64,000 bases of DNA from contig JAVSML010000996.1 of the NCBI GenBank assembly GCA_038503035.1, forward strand, positions 167,278 to 231,277, given 5' to 3'. Source of the stretch: Crocodylus rhombifer (Eukaryota; Chordata; Crocodylia; Crocodylidae). The translations under genes and the position numbers were made by a program. Positions 21,661 through 33,700 of this stretch are shown piece after piece; within the stretch, counting starts at the first letter, position 1, and each line of letters begins with the position of its first letter. The notes beneath the pieces are model-generated. The model did no database searches. It saw only the letters and a list, made by a program, of their open reading frames with translations, and was not told the origin of the DNA.

Positions 21661-23570
21661 GTAACAGCCTTGTCTTCCTCAGGCTGAACAGGCCTAGTTC
21701 CCAGAGTTTCTCCTCATAGGGCTGACCCTCCATCCCCTTAATCAGATGGGTGACCCTTCTTTGTAACCTCTCAAGCTTATCCATGTCCTTCTTGAAGAGT
21801 GGTGCCCAGAACTGGGCACTGTACTCCAGGTGAGGCCTCACCAATGTTGAGTAGAGAGGGAGGAGTACCTCCCTGGATCTATTGGCCACACAGTGGCTGA
21901 TGAACGCCAGCATTTTATTGGCCCTTTTGGCAGCTGCATCACACTGTTGGGTCATATTCATCTTCCAGTTGATTGTGATCCCCCAGTCTCTTTCAGATTT
22001 TGTGCCAGCCAGTAGGCCACCACCCATTTTATAGTTGCGGTGAGGGTTCTTCCTACCCAAGTGAAGGACCTTGCACTTCTCCCTGTTAAACCTCATCTGA
22101 TTTTGTTCTGCCCATAAGTCCAGTTTGTCAAGGTCCTCCTGGATCTTTGCCCTATCCTCTGGTGTGCCCACATTTCTCCACAGCTTGGTATCATCTGAGA
22201 ACATAATCACTGCACTTTCTATCCCTTCATCCAAATCATTAATGGATATGTTGAATAGCACTGGTCCAAACACCAATCCCTGGGGGACCCCACTGGAGAC
22301 GGCTCTCCAGGATGAGGCCAACCCATCGATCACCACTCTCTGGGAGCAGCCTCTGAGCCATTTGTCCACCCACCTCACTGTAGACTGGTCCAGCCTAGTA
22401 CTCTCCAGTTTGTTAGAGAGGGTCCCATAGGAGACAGAGTTAAAGGCTTTGTTGAAGTCTAAGTAGATAACATCAACCTTGTGTCCCTCGTCCAGATGAT
22501 AAGTGACCTGGTCATAGAAGGACACAAGGGTTATCGGGGATGATCTGCCCTCAACAAAGCCATGCTGGTTGCTGCCATTACCAGCTTGTAGCTGATGGTC
22601 TCCTTAACCAACTTTTCAAAGATTTTACCTGGGACCGAAGTCACACTGACTGGCCTTAGTTTGGAAGGTCATCCCTCTTTCCTTTCTTAAAAGAAACTGG
22701 CCCTCTTCCAGTCATCTGGGATCACTCCCAAGTTCCACAGCTCTTCAAATAGCTTGGCCAATGGTGCTGCTATAAGTTCTTTCAGGACTCTTGGGTGCAG
22801 ATCATCTGCTCCAGAGACTTGAAGATGTCCAAGCATTGTAAAAGATCCTTTACCTGTTCTGGGCTGATTTCATGTTGGTTGTCACCTTTCCCTTGTTCCC
22901 TGGGCCTCTGGTTAGATGAGCAGCACCCACTGGGTTTCAGGAAAACTGATGGAAAGTATGTATTCGGGAGTTCTGCTTTTTTGCAGGCATAGGCTATGGG
23001 CTGCCCCTGGGTATTCAGCAGAGGTTCCACAGTGGAGCCCAATTTTTTCATGCGCCCGATATACCTGTAGAAGGACTTTTTGTTGTCCTTTATACCGGTT
23101 TCCAGTTTGAGCTCCAGGCCTACCTTAGCTTTCTGTGTCTCGGATCTGCAGGCCCCGGTGATACGGGTGGATTCCTCCCTGGTTGCTGAGCCATTTCTCC
23201 ATTGCATAGACACTTTTTTCTTTTGAAATAGCTCCCTAATATCGTTGCTGAGCCAAGCAGGTCTCCTGGCTCTCTTCCCGCTTTTTGCCTGTGTAGGGAT
23301 GGTCTGTTTTTGAGCCATGAAAATTGTCTCCTTAAGGAAGCATTTTTCCTGCACACCCAGATTGTCCAAATGACAGTTGGAGAGGGTCTCTCCAATGAGG
23401 CTTTTGAGTTTTCCAAAAGTTGCCTTCTTGAAATTCAGGACTTCTGTTCTGGTGACTAACTGCCCAGTCTTACAGTAGATGGTAAAATGTGTCAGCTCAT
23501 AGTCACTGTTGGCCAGAGTACCACCAATTCTCAGGTTGCCTATGATGTCCTTCCTGCCACAGCCAACACT
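21661..23570 (-). mobile_element. CR1 LINE, second subfamily, RT and upstream region (copy D)
   Basis: A 306-codon frame (22525-21605) carries YLDFNKAFNSVS, SSGVPQGLVFGP, and VIMFSDDTKLW for the FADD block (A replaced by S, both D kept). The upstream frame (23639-22782) carries the endonuclease end (ANSDYELTHFT for the usual GDSDHEL) and the linker block (RRPAWLSNDIRELF, then KDNKKSFYRYIG). The element lacks a CR1 3' UTR because it is cut at about 21660, and its 5' end is lost near 23570. It is diverged from copies B, H and I. Confidence 0.88.
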
Positions 23571-23905
23571 AAACATCCCCACCTCCAACCGGGCCCGTGC
23601 TGCGCCTGCTCTGGACTCACTCCAGCCAAAGTGGACCAACCAGAACGCACATGCACAGCTCTCACCTCGGCCTATGTTACTCCTGCTCCAGACCGCTCAT
23701 ATTGAGCAATGGCAGTGGAGCACTACACATCTTTTTCCCTTCCTGCCTGGGAACACCTCTTGCCCTGTTGTGGCTGTTTTACCCTGATGTTTAGACCTAT
23801 TTTAATTTCTAACAGGGTCACAAAACCAAACATCAGGTACTGGTCCAAGCCACTGTTTCCCACTATTTCTGAAAGCAGTTACTTGGTCTTGGTCTTGTCT
23901 ACTAT
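23571..23905. other. Unannotated
   Basis: No gene is seen. Short plus-strand frames through the CR1 D 5' edge have no domain. Confidence 0.35.
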
Positions 23906-24935
23906 TGTAACCCAGGCGGTACTCCAAGAGGTACCCCCTCTACAATTGAAGGGATCAAAGTAGGTGCACAAGCGCTGTGGGAGGTGTAGGGACTCTCCTC
24001 CCCCTATAGAGCAGAGCCAGACCACCAATGGGGACTTAACCATATACCTTTTAATGAGAGAACAATACTGGGAACATAACCAGCATAAACAAGGGGGTAT
24101 AGGGGATACTACAATGCCCTGAGGGGCAGGATTCAACAAAGGCTAAACACTTAGAATCATAGACATATTCATCCAGTTGACAAAAGACAGGGTTAACCAA
24201 AATGTAAAACACAAACAGCAGAACAAACAATAGGGGTTGGTGAAATATAAAAGGCACAATATAGAAATTGTCAAATGACAAGGAAAATAGGACCTAGGTA
24301 ACTTGGAGGGGGATAAGCGGGGAAAACACAATGGCCCCTTTCCACTGCAAGAAGAATTCCTCCCTGTTAGCTTACTCACCCCAAGCCACCACAGCTAGGA
24401 CTTGAACCTAGATCTTCTACATGGTAGGTAGGAACACTGCTACACAGCCACCAGGGCTAGCACTACTCTACTCTTCTAGGGGTCTTGACCTTTCAAGAGC
24501 CCAGCTTCATATCGAGCTGCCTAGCCTCTGCTCAGAGGAGCTGGAAGCAGAGCTGGGAACCCCTTACGTCACTGCTCAGATCCTTGCTGGAGCCTCTCCT
24601 GCTGGCCACAGCCTCTTCTCAGGGATCCTGGAGCCCAGCTGCTGAGGGTCCAACTGCTGCCTTCAGGTCCCACTCCTTCAGGCTCTTCTGGGGCAACTGC
24701 TCCTGCCCCACTAGCTCAGCTCTTTGCCAGCTCTTTGAATCTCCTTCCTTGTGGTCCCTCACTGGTCTCCCGAGTCAGCCACGCTGCCCCTTTTATCCCC
24801 TCCTGGTGACCCAAGGGGCCAATCAGGGGACATGGAGGGTGAGTCTCTGAGGCCTGATTGGTGAGGAAAGGAAATCCCAAGTCCTCCAATCATCTTTTAC
24901 CCCTTCAAAACCCCTAGGCCAAATCATTACCAGAT
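23906..24935 (-). mobile_element. LTR-X copy 1, minus orientation
   Basis: The segment matches LTR-X copy 2 (52174-53194) over nearly its whole length. On the minus strand there are CCAAT boxes (plus ccaatcaggggac near 24821), a TATA-like ataaaaggggcag (plus ctgccccttttat near 24783), and an end ...gcctgggttaca at 23906. The U3 side is truncated at about 24935, close to CR1 copy E. It contains a tRNA-like stretch (see 24385-24450). Confidence 0.68.
24385..24450 (-). other. tRNA-like stretch inside LTR-X copy 1
   Basis: The minus strand contains a perfect RNA polymerase III B-box (GGTTCAAGTCC) about 40 nt downstream of an A-box-like tgtagcagtgttcc. The homologous place in copy 2 (52620-52680) has gagttcaagtccc. 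The acceptor stem does not close convincingly, so it is not called as a tRNA gene. Confidence 0.4.
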
Positions 24936-24974
24936 TGGGAGGAAAGGGAATCCCAAGTCCTCCAATCATCAGTC

Positions 24975-25524
24975 TAAACCTTCTCTCCAATAGCTTATGA
25001 CCGTTGCTCCTTCTGGTTCCAGAGGGTGCCCTGGTAAACAGATCATCGCCTATTTCGTGTTACTCCCCCTTTGTGAATTTGTACGGTGCCACAAGGTCCC
25101 CTCTCAGCCTTCTCTTGGAGAGGCTGAAGAGGTTAAGGTCCCTTAGCCTTTCCTCATAGGGCCTTCCCTGCAGGCCTCTGATCAGCCCAGTGGCTCTTCT
25201 ATGGACCCTCTCCAGGTTGTCTGCATCCCACTTGAACTGCAGCATCCAGAAGTGGACACAGTACTCTAGCTGTGGTCTGACCAGTGCTGCATAGAGAGGA
25301 GAATCACTTCCCTGGACCTGTTTGCAAAGCACCTATGGATGCACAAGGTGCAATTGGCTCTGCCAACTGCTTCATCACATTGGCAACTCATGTTCATCTT
25401 GGAGTCAACAGTAACTCCAAGATCTTTTTCAGCCTCAGTGGTGCTGAGGTTGGCCCCCCCAGCCTGTAGTTATGATGGCAGTTCTTCCTCCCTAGATGCA
25501 GTTCCTTCCACTTGTGCTTCATAG
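24975..25524 (-). mobile_element. CR1 LINE fragment (copy E), interrupted by copy F
   Basis: The minus-strand frame 25332-25060 carries [18 protein letters not shown] and then [20 protein letters not shown], and the upstream part (about 25500-25400) carries the LHLGRKNCHHNYRL block. It has no CR1 3' UTR end at 24975. At about 25524 it stops exactly where the 3' tip of copy F begins, so copy F probably inserted into or next to it; its 5' part is not found beyond 30000. Confidence 0.82.
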
Positions 25525-25608
25525 ATTTCATAGACATCAGGGCTGGAAGGGACCTCGGGAGATCATCGAGTCCAGCCCCCTGCCCAAAGGGCAGGAAGTC
25601 AGCTGGGG

Positions 25609-28405
25609 TCATAGGATCCCAGCAAAATAAGCATCCAATTTACTCTTGAAGGTGTTCAATGTAGGTGCTTGAACCATCTCCGCTGGCAGACTGTTCCAGA
25701 CCTTGGGGGCTCGGACAGTAAAGAAATTCTTCCTTACGTCCAGCCTGAAACGGTCTTGCAGGAGTTTGTGACCGTTCGACCTCGTCACCCCTTGGGGTGC
25801 TCTGGTGAACAAATGTTCCCCCAGATCCTGGTGGTCACCCCTGATTAACTTATAGGTGGCCATCAGATCACCCCTGAGCCTGCGCTTTTCCAGCCTAAAG
25901 AGTCCCATGTCTCTCAGCCTATCATCGTAAGATCTGTTTTCCTGACCTCTGATCATGCACGTGGCTCTCCTCTGGACTCTCTCAAGCTTCTCCACATCCT
26001 TTTTGAATTGTGGAGCCCAAAACTGGACGCAGGACTCCAGCTGCGGCCTCACCAAGGCCGAGTACAAGGGGAGAATGACGTCCCGGGATTTGCTCGAGAA
26101 CCATCTATGGATGCAAGCCAGTGTTTTGGTCGCTTTACTAGCCGCAGCATCGCATTGCAGGCTCATGTTCATCTTGTGGTCAATGATGACCCCCAAGTCT
26201 CTTTCTTCTGTAGTGCTTTCCAACGTAGCACTGCCGAGCCTATAAGGATGCTGCAGGTTTTTCCTCCCAAGGTGGAGAACCTTGCATTTTTCGGAGTTAC
26301 ACACCATCAGGTTCTCATCCGCCCATTTGCTGAGCTTGTCCAGGTCAGACTGGATCACCCGCCTATCTTCTGGCGTGGATGCTTTGCCCCAAAGTTTGGT
26401 GTCATCGGCGAACTTGGCCAGTCCACTCCTGACTCCAACGTCCACATCATTAATGAAGATGTTGAACAGGATGGGTCCCAGGACAGAGCCTTGAGGGACC
26501 CCACTGGTCACAGGGCACCACGATGCGTGACTGCCATCAATTACAACCCTCTGGGTCCGACCACAGAGCCAGTTTCCCAGCCAGCGGATCGTGGTGGAGC
26601 CAAGGCCACAACTGGGCAGTTTGGCCAAGAGGTGATCATGGGATACCAGATCAAAGGCTTTTTTGAAGTCCAGATATATGACATCAATCTCTTCTCCCTC
26701 GTCCAGGTGATAGGTCACCTGGTCATAGAAGGAAATGAGATTGGTCAAACAAGACCTACCCGCAACAAACCCATGGTGGCTATCCCTTAGGATGTTAGCC
26801 TGGGCCAGTCCATCAAGGATGGCCCCCTTAATAAACTTTTCTAAGATCTTCCCCAGGATCGAAGTCAGGCTAATGGGCCTGTAGTTAGCCGGATCCACTC
26901 TCCTCCCTTTCCTGAAGATCGGCACCACGTTGGCCTTCTTCCAGTCTTCGGGGACTACACCAGAGCGCCAGGAGTTTTCAAAGATCCGTGCCAGGGGCTG
27001 GGCTATGACGCTCGCCAGCTCCTTGAGTACCCTGGGGTGCAGATTGTCAGGGCCAGCTGACTTGAAGGTATCCAGCTTCTCAAGGTGTTTCTTCACAAGG
27101 TCAGCATTTATGGAGGGTAGGGGATCCCCATCACCCGGATCTCCCTGTCCCATAGCAGGCATGGGCGTCCCATGGGACTGATGAAAGACTGACGCAAAGT
27201 ACCTATTTAATAGGTTGGCTTTTTCCTGGGCGTCAGTTGTCAGTTGCCCCATCTGGTTTAGCAGGGGTCCAACATTGCCCTTGCTTTTCCTCTGGCTCCC
27301 CACATATCTGAAAAAGGACTTTTTGTTGTCCTTGATGCTTGAAGCTAGTTGGAGTTCAGTTGCAGCTTTGGCTTTCCTGGTTTGCTCCCTGCAGGCCCAG
27401 ACCACCGCAGAATAATCCTCCTTGGAGGTGAATCCCATCCTCCATCCTTTGTAGGCTTTCCTTTTTAGCCCCAGGAGGTCCGCTAGGTCCCTGGAGAGCC
27501 AGCAGGGCTGCTGTGCCTTCTTGCTGCCTTTCCTCCGTGTTGGAATAGATTTAGCTTGTGCATTGAGGATCGCTTCCTTGAGAAGCAACCACTCTTCTTG
27601 AACTCCCATCTCCCTGGGGTCATGGTCCCTGAGGGCCTAACCGACAAGCCTCCTGAGCTTGTCAAAGTTGGCTTTTCTGAAGTCGATGACTTCTGTGCTG
27701 CTGACTGACTTGCCAGCTTTACAGCAGATGGTGAAGGTGATCAGCTCGTGGTCGCTGTCACCCAGCATCCCATCGATCACTAGGTCGCTGATTAGGTCGT
27801 CCCCCGTAGCCAGTACCAGGTCAAGCAGCGCTTTGCCTCTCGTTGGCCCATAGACTTCTTGAGTCAGGCAGAGGTCATCCACGCATGAGAGAAAGCTTTG
27901 CGACCGCTCGGATTTTGCTGAGTGATCTTTCCACGAGATGTCCGGGTAATTGAAGATACCCATGACAACCAAGGTCCTGGAGCAAGTGGCCTCAGTCAGT
28001 TCCCGGGCGAACTCCTGGTCAAGCTCAGGACTTTGAGTGGGAGGTCTGTAGTAGACTCCCACTGTTGTGTCCCCTGTGCCATTTTCCCCACGAATTTTTA
28101 CCCAGAGGGTCTCTAGCTGTCCATGCCGGTCGCCAACATCAGCTTGCAGGGACATGTAGCTTTCCTTCACATAGAGAGCTACACCCCCCACCCCTTTTGT
28201 CAACACGATCCCTCCTGTACAGGGTATAGCCCTCTATCCCCATGGTCCAGTCATGGGTGGAGTCCCACCAGGTCTCCGTTATCCCAATGACGTCATAATT
28301 CTTTGCACTGAGCAGGAGGACAAGCTCCTCCTGCTTGTTACCCAGGCTCCTGGCATAAGTGTACAGGCAGGCAAGTGTGCCCTTAGGGGCTCTTGCCTTG
28401 CCCAC
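25609..28405 (-). pseudogene. CR1 ORF2: APE endonuclease and reverse transcriptase
   Basis: The product nicks target DNA and reverse-transcribes CR1 RNA. The endonuclease N-terminal part is 28405-28190 (CLYTYARSLGNKQEEL, then ITETWWDSTHDW). A frameshift in a G-run near 28190 leads to the frame 28206-27637 (VGVYYRPPTQSPELDQEF, then GDSDHEL near its end, the catalytic SDH motif). The usual GDFN aspartate reads GIFN. A TAG at 27637-27639 is followed nine codons later by an ATG, and the same frame continues for 666 codons to 25609. RT motifs follow in order: [49 protein letters not shown] and [10 protein letters not shown]. The C-terminal LDVRKNFFTVRAPKVWN block ends in KLDAYFAGIL. RT itself looks intact. 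Confidence 0.9.
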
Positions 28406-28521
28406 AGATTGTGCCAGGGCTGGGGCAGTGGTGGGCTCCCTTAAGTGCCTTGGTCTGCTGGCTCTGCAATGGTTGCTCAGTGGGCCAGCAGTGGCAGTAG
28501 TCCCCCCATCCCCCAGTGGGC

Positions 28522-29620
28522 TTAGTTTAAAGCCCGGTGGAGCAGGTCAGCCAGCCTGGCTGAGAAGAGCCTCCTCCCCAGGGGAGAGAGGTGGAGGCCA
28601 TCTCTTTCCAACAGCTCCCTGCCTCTCTCTCCAAAGAGCGGGCTGTGGTCATGGAAGCCAAAGCCTTCCCGATGACACCAGCGCCGCAGTCTTTGGTTCA
28701 CCGCGTGGATCCTCCTCTCCCTCCTCAGCCCATAGCCCGAGACTGGGAGGATCGACGAAAACACCACCTGAGCTCCCAGACCCCTAAGCCCCACTCCCAA
28801 CTCCCTGTAGCGCCTCATGACCTGACTGGGGGTGCTCCGAGCCGTGTCATTGGTGCCCACGTGAATAAGGAGCATGGGGTAGTGGTCTGTGGGCCGGAGG
28901 AGCTGCGGGATCCTCTCTGCAATGGCTCGGATGTGGGCCCCCGGGAAGCAGCAGACTTCCCGGGCTAAGGGGTCGGGGTGGCAGATTGCCCCTCAGTGCC
29001 CCACAGGATGGAGTCTCCCACAACAAACACCTTACGCTTTGTCTTGGGGAGAATGGGGCCAGTAGCTGCGGTTGAGCCTGGGATGCCTGCGGGAGCCGGC
29101 AACTGCGTGGGCTCTGCTGGGGCTGCAAGAGGTGCGAACCTGTTGCTAAGCTCCGGCGAGGGCGGGGGGCCTTGGTGCGGCGGGCCTTGGGGCCCTTGAC
29201 CACCTTGGTCCATGCCCCTGACTGGGCAGAGCGGGAGGTCCCAGAGTCCTCCTTAGTCGCGGAGGGAGACGGAGCTCTCCCCTGCGGCTCCCGGGGGAGA
29301 AGGGCCTGGCAGTAGGAGTCTGTCTCCTGCTCGCAGTCCCTGATGGCACGCAGTCTCTGGACTGTGGCCTGGAGCTCCTCCAGCTGGCGCGCCAGAGACC
29401 CCAGTAGGGAGCAGACCCCGCAAGGGGAGGTGGCCATGCTCCCAGGCCCCAGAGCCTGAGAAAGGGACAGGCAGCCCCCGCAGCCAAGAGCCAGGGGCTC
29501 CGTCTGCGTGGAGCCCGGGACCGTGGGCTCCGTCTGGGCGGCCGTCTCTGAGGTGCCCGATGGGGTGGCCACAGAGCCCGAGGGGACCCTCGGGGTGCGG
29601 CGCGTGCCCATCCGTGTCAT
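28522..29620 (-). pseudogene. CR1 ORF1 with GDSL/SGNH esterase domain, frameshifted
   Basis: The N-terminal half (29620-29150) is Pro/Arg/Thr-rich and contains a short leucine-rich stretch (GSLARQLEELQATVQRLRAI) that could form a coiled coil. The C-terminal half is an SGNH hydrolase. Block I is FVVGDSILWG (catalytic Ser, GDS at 29010-29018), block III is HVGTND (GTND at 28846-28857), and block V is DGLHLS (DGLH at 28591-28602). Esterase domains in CR1-type ORF1 are established. Two frame changes are needed (near 29160 and between 28990 and 28880), so the copy is dead, but all catalytic blocks survive. Confidence 0.82.
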
Positions 29621-30000
29621 GCCTCTGGTAGGCTGGCTACGGCTGGGGCTGGCTAAGGCTGGGGGGGGTCGCAGGCAGGGTCTTGTGCCCTCCCGCGCCC
29701 TCCCCTGCGCGAACTCTGCGCTAACTCGGGCGCCTGTTTATGCAGCCTGTTCACGCGGCTCCGGTCGCGGGGCTCCCTGGAGGGCTGGGCCAAGTAGGGG
29801 CCTGGGCGGGGGCACCAGGCAGCGGCCTCCTCCCAGCAAGCGAGGAGTTAACCCCTTCCCACCACGAGCCCGCTTACCTCCGGCTGTGCTGGGGGTCAGC
29901 AGGGGGCTCGGCGGCTGCTGAGGGGGTGTCTGGGGGGCTTTGGGGGAGTGGGGGCGCAGCGGGCTTCACCCGCGCGTCTCTCACTGCTCCAGAGCCTACC

Positions 30001-31434
30001 TGAGTGTGTTGATAAAGTTTTGTAAGTAATCTATGTTAGTTTTGACTAACTATAAGCTTTACAGTTACGCGCATGGCACTCTAAAACAAAACTGGTGTCA
30101 CCTCCCTGCTTATTGTCAGCATGTGGTGGTTGTAACCATTAGAAAACATTGCAACTTGCCAGTGTGCCTATGGAGGAAAATACCCAATTCAGGAACTGCA
30201 TGTATTTCTACACTGTGTATCTCAACATTAAAATGGTTTATATAAAAAAGGCACTGTCAATGCTTGGCCTAATAAAAATGTAACTCGCTCATGGTTTTGC
30301 TAAATCCTCAGTGGAAACATTAGTAGACTTTTTATGTAAAACAGAAAAAAATCCTGTGTCTCCTGTTGTTGGTATCCTCGGGTCAAAAAGCATGACTTTT
30401 TCCAAAGCTAAGAACCCGCATGGGAGGTGGGCTGGGATTGTTATCGAGGTTGATTAAGATTCCTTGGGTACTGGGCATCCCTGTGCCTACCATAGCTGCC
30501 CCCAGAGTGGTGTTGGGGGAGGCCGCAATCAGCCTGCTCCAATTCCCCCTCCTCCTGTGATCACCACACATGGCCAGCATGAACTAATACCCCCACCCCT
30601 ACCATCGCACAGCAGGGGGATGCTGTAGTTGAAGTGAAGAAAGAAACAGGAATTTCCTTATAACTTTGATAAGAAATTTAATTTCAATCTTTTAACTGCT
30701 GTATTGGCAGATCATCACCTACAGTCATATCCCCACACAGGTTTTCTTCCTGCCTTTCTTCTCAATTCGCATGCAACCCAAAAACAACCCAGACCCCCTC
30801 ACCCATGCCCCTCAAACACTGCACCTCCTACCAATGTTCCCTCTGAGGTGTAGCGATCTGTGAGCACCCCACTTCAGTCCGTGAGTGCCCTGCTTCAGTC
30901 CATTACCGAATTGGCCCTGCTTCCCCCTATAATATATTTAATATTACACTGTGTACCAGATGCATTCTTTAATATTGTCTCAGTCTATTTATCATCTTGT
31001 TAGATGTTTTCCTTTAAAGGCCCAATTCTGCTTTTAATTTGCACTGTTGTAAATAATAGAAGAAACTAGCTGTAATACCCACATGCTACCTCATAATCAT
31101 GTGGATGTGGCCAGGATTAAGACTTAATTAATACTTAAATATGGGCAAGCATTTGCGTTCTCTGTCTTCAGTTACCAAAGAGCTGCCTTTGTCTCCAGTA
31201 CCTTTGTTGGGTGAAGTGTGTACCGCCCTGTCATGTGTCTTGGACCCACGAGCAGGCTGCTCTGCCTGCTCCCCAACTCGCTGCAGCCTTTGACAGCGCA
31301 ACGTGCGGCACCGAAGGCTGCAGCCACGCGAGGCGGGGAGCAGGCAGTGCGCGGAGGACCCGCGGGGCTGCCAGGCTTTGGCGCGGGAGCTGTGGGGCTT
31401 GCGGCACAAGGATGAACACTACGATTAGGGTGAA
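30001..31434. other. Unannotated interval
   Basis: No gene or repeat family is recognised. 31210-31430 is GC-rich with several CpG and directly precedes the CR1 ORF1 fragment. Short frames have no domain. Confidence 0.4.
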
Positions 31435-31949
31435 GCGGGATCCTCTCTGCAATGGCTCGGATGCGGGCCCCCGGGAAGCAGCAGACTTCCCGGGCTAAGG
31501 GGTCGGGGTGGCAGATTGCCCCTCAGTGCCCCGCAGGATGGAGTCTCCCACAACAAACACCTTACGCTTTGTCTTGGGGAGAATGGGGCCAGTAGCTGTG
31601 GTTGAGCCTGGGTTGCCTGCAGGAGCTGGCAACTGAGCAGGCTCTGCTGGGGCTGCAAGAGGTGCGAACCTGTTGCTAAGCTCCGGCAAGGGAGGGGCCT
31701 TGGTGCGGTGGGCCTTCGGGCCCTTGACCACCTTGGTCCATGCCCTTGACTAGGCAGAGCGGGAGGTCCCAGAGTCCTCCTTAGTCATGGAGGGAGACGG
31801 TGCTCTACCCTGCAGCTCCCGGGGGAGAAGGGCCTGGCAGTAGGAGTCTATCTCCTGCTCGCAGTCCCTGATGGCACCCAGTCTCTGGACTGTGGCCTGG
31901 AGCTCCTCCAGCTGGCGTGCCAGAGACCCCAGTAGGGAGCAGACCCCAC
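31435..31949 (-). mobile_element. CR1 ORF1 fragment, near-duplicate of 28911-29429
   Basis: About 515 bp match copy F ORF1 with only scattered differences. The matching stretch starts at gggatcctctctgcaatggc and ends at ...gtagggagcagacccc. It includes the GDS block (VVGDSILRG) and keeps the ORF1 frame that copy F has broken (KAHRTKAPPLPELSNRFAPL). It has no CR1 3' end and no RT part of its own. It is joined at 31949/31950 to RT sequence of a different CR1. Confidence 0.8.
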
Positions 31950-33700
31950 ATCCTATTGCTCTCTGCCCACTTCCCCAGCCTGTCTAGATTGGCCTGGATC
32001 TGGTTCCTCCTCTCCAGGGTGTTAGCTGCACCCTTGTTTTGCGTTGTCCATGAATTTGGACAGGGTGCTTCCCACCCCCTTGTCCAGATCACTGATGAAG
32101 ATGTTTAACAGCACCAGCCCCAGAACTGAGCCCTGGGGGACTCCACTGCCCACATCTTTCCAGGTTGACACCAACCTATGCACTACCATCCTCTGAGTGT
32201 GACCCTTGAGCCAATTTGCTACCCAGTCTACCATGTAATCATCCAAGGCAAATCCCCTCAGTTCATTTATAAGAATGGTATGGGATTCCGTGTCAAAGGC
32301 CTTCTTGCAGTCCAGATAGATAACATTTACCTTGACTCCTGCATCTAAACAATTGGTGGCCTTGTTATAAAAGGAAACTAGGTTAGTCAGGCAGGACTTA
32401 CCTGCTAAAAAGCCAAGTTGGTTACCCTCTGTATCACATTAGCCAGTGGGCTCCCACAGATGTGCTCCTTGATAATTTTTTCTAGGATTTTCCCAAGGAT
32501 AGAGATAAGGCTGACTGGTCTATAGTTCCCTGGGTCCTCCTTCCTCCCCTTCTTAAAGACTGGGACGATGTTAGCCCTCTTCTGATCCTCCAGAACGTGA
32601 CCTGAGTACCATGAGTGCACATATATCCTTGCCAGTGGATCAGCTCTGACTCCCGCTAACTCCTTCATAACCGGTGGGTGGAGTCCTTCATAACCGGTGG
32701 GTGGAGTCCCTCCAGTCCCAGTGATTTGAATACACCCAGTCCCTCTTTTTACTGTGTCGGCACTGACCGTTGGTCAGCTGATGTTCTCTTTGTTGGTGTC
32801 CGTGATGTATGTTGAGGATTTGTCTAGATTTCCATTTAAGAAGACAGAGGCAAAACTCATTGAAGAGCTCTGCCTTGCCCCTGCTGTCTGTCACTAAGCC
32901 CCTCTGCCCATTCTGTAGGGGTCCTATGCTACCCCACATCCTCTTTTTGCTCCCAACGTACCTAAAGGACTTTTTATTGTTCTTAATCCCTGATGCTAGC
33001 TAGCCTGAGTTCTAGAGTTGCCTTGGCCTTCCTGACCGACTCCCTGCAGGTGCAGGCCAAAGAAGTATACTCCTCTTTGCTAGCTACCCCCTGCTTCCAT
33101 TTCCTGTATGCCTCTTTTTTTGCCCTTAAGGCATTTTGGATGCCCCTAGTTAGCCAAAGGAGCTTCCTGGCCCCCTTTCCTCTGCCATGGGATTGACTCA
33201 CTCTGAGCCCAAAGAATGGTTTCCTTGAGGAATGTCTGCCCATCCTGGACCCTCAACACATCTAATGTCTTAGCTCCTAGCACCCTGCTAACCAATCCCC
33301 TGAGTCTATTAAAGTTAGCCTTTTGTAAAGTTCAGCACCCGTGCCCTGCTGGGTATAATGCCTGCCCTTTGCTGGATGGTAAATTGAATCATTTGGTGAT
33401 TGCTGTTCCCTAAGTTGCCTTGAAGCTGCAGATCCCCCACCAGGTCATTCTGTGGCCAACACCAAGTTGAGCAAGGCGTTGCCCCTGGCGGTACACCTTA
33501 CCTCCTGTGTTAGGTGGAGGTCCTGAATACAGGTCAAGAACCTGTGACAGGAGTTAGATCTAGCTGACTGCTCCGCCTAGCATATGTCTGGGTAGTTAAG
33601 GTCCCCCATAACTACCATATCTCTAGACCTCACAGCCTCTTCGAGCTGTTTGGAAAATCTGTGTGACATCCCACCCCCTGTGCAAACCTGAGCCATCTGA
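31950..33700 (-). mobile_element. CR1 LINE fragment, RT to endonuclease (copy G)
   Basis: Read on the minus strand from 33700, the blocks are the endonuclease end (about 33640-33400), linker (KLLWLTRGIQNALRAKKEAY, about 33180), and RT motifs KRANIVPVFKKG and NYRPVSLISILGKILEK (about 32590-32470). These are followed by [11 protein letters not shown] and SKFMDNAK (in place of FADDTK, near 32050). It lacks everything after the palm motif. A 24-bp tandem duplication (ccttcataaccggtgggtgg...) lies at about 32663-32710. Several stops and frameshifts. Confidence 0.85.

Larger units (their letters stand above)
25525..30000 (-). mobile_element. Nearly full-length CR1 LINE (copy F)
   Basis: At about 4.5 kb this is the size of a full CR1. 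The 3' tip (tagatttcatagacatcagg) is at 25525 and the short 3' UTR runs to 25608. ORF2 (endonuclease then RT) covers 28405-25609. ORF1 with an esterase covers about 29620-28522, and a GC-rich 5' UTR-like part extends to about 30000. Damage is light: one TAG and one frameshift in ORF2, and one or two frameshifts in ORF1. It is the youngest-looking LINE in the window. Full-length copies are rare because most CR1 insertions are 5'-truncated. Confidence 0.88.

Noticed and set aside
26008..26790. 260-codon plus-strand frame
   Set aside because: Antisense shadow of the CR1 reverse transcriptase on the minus strand.
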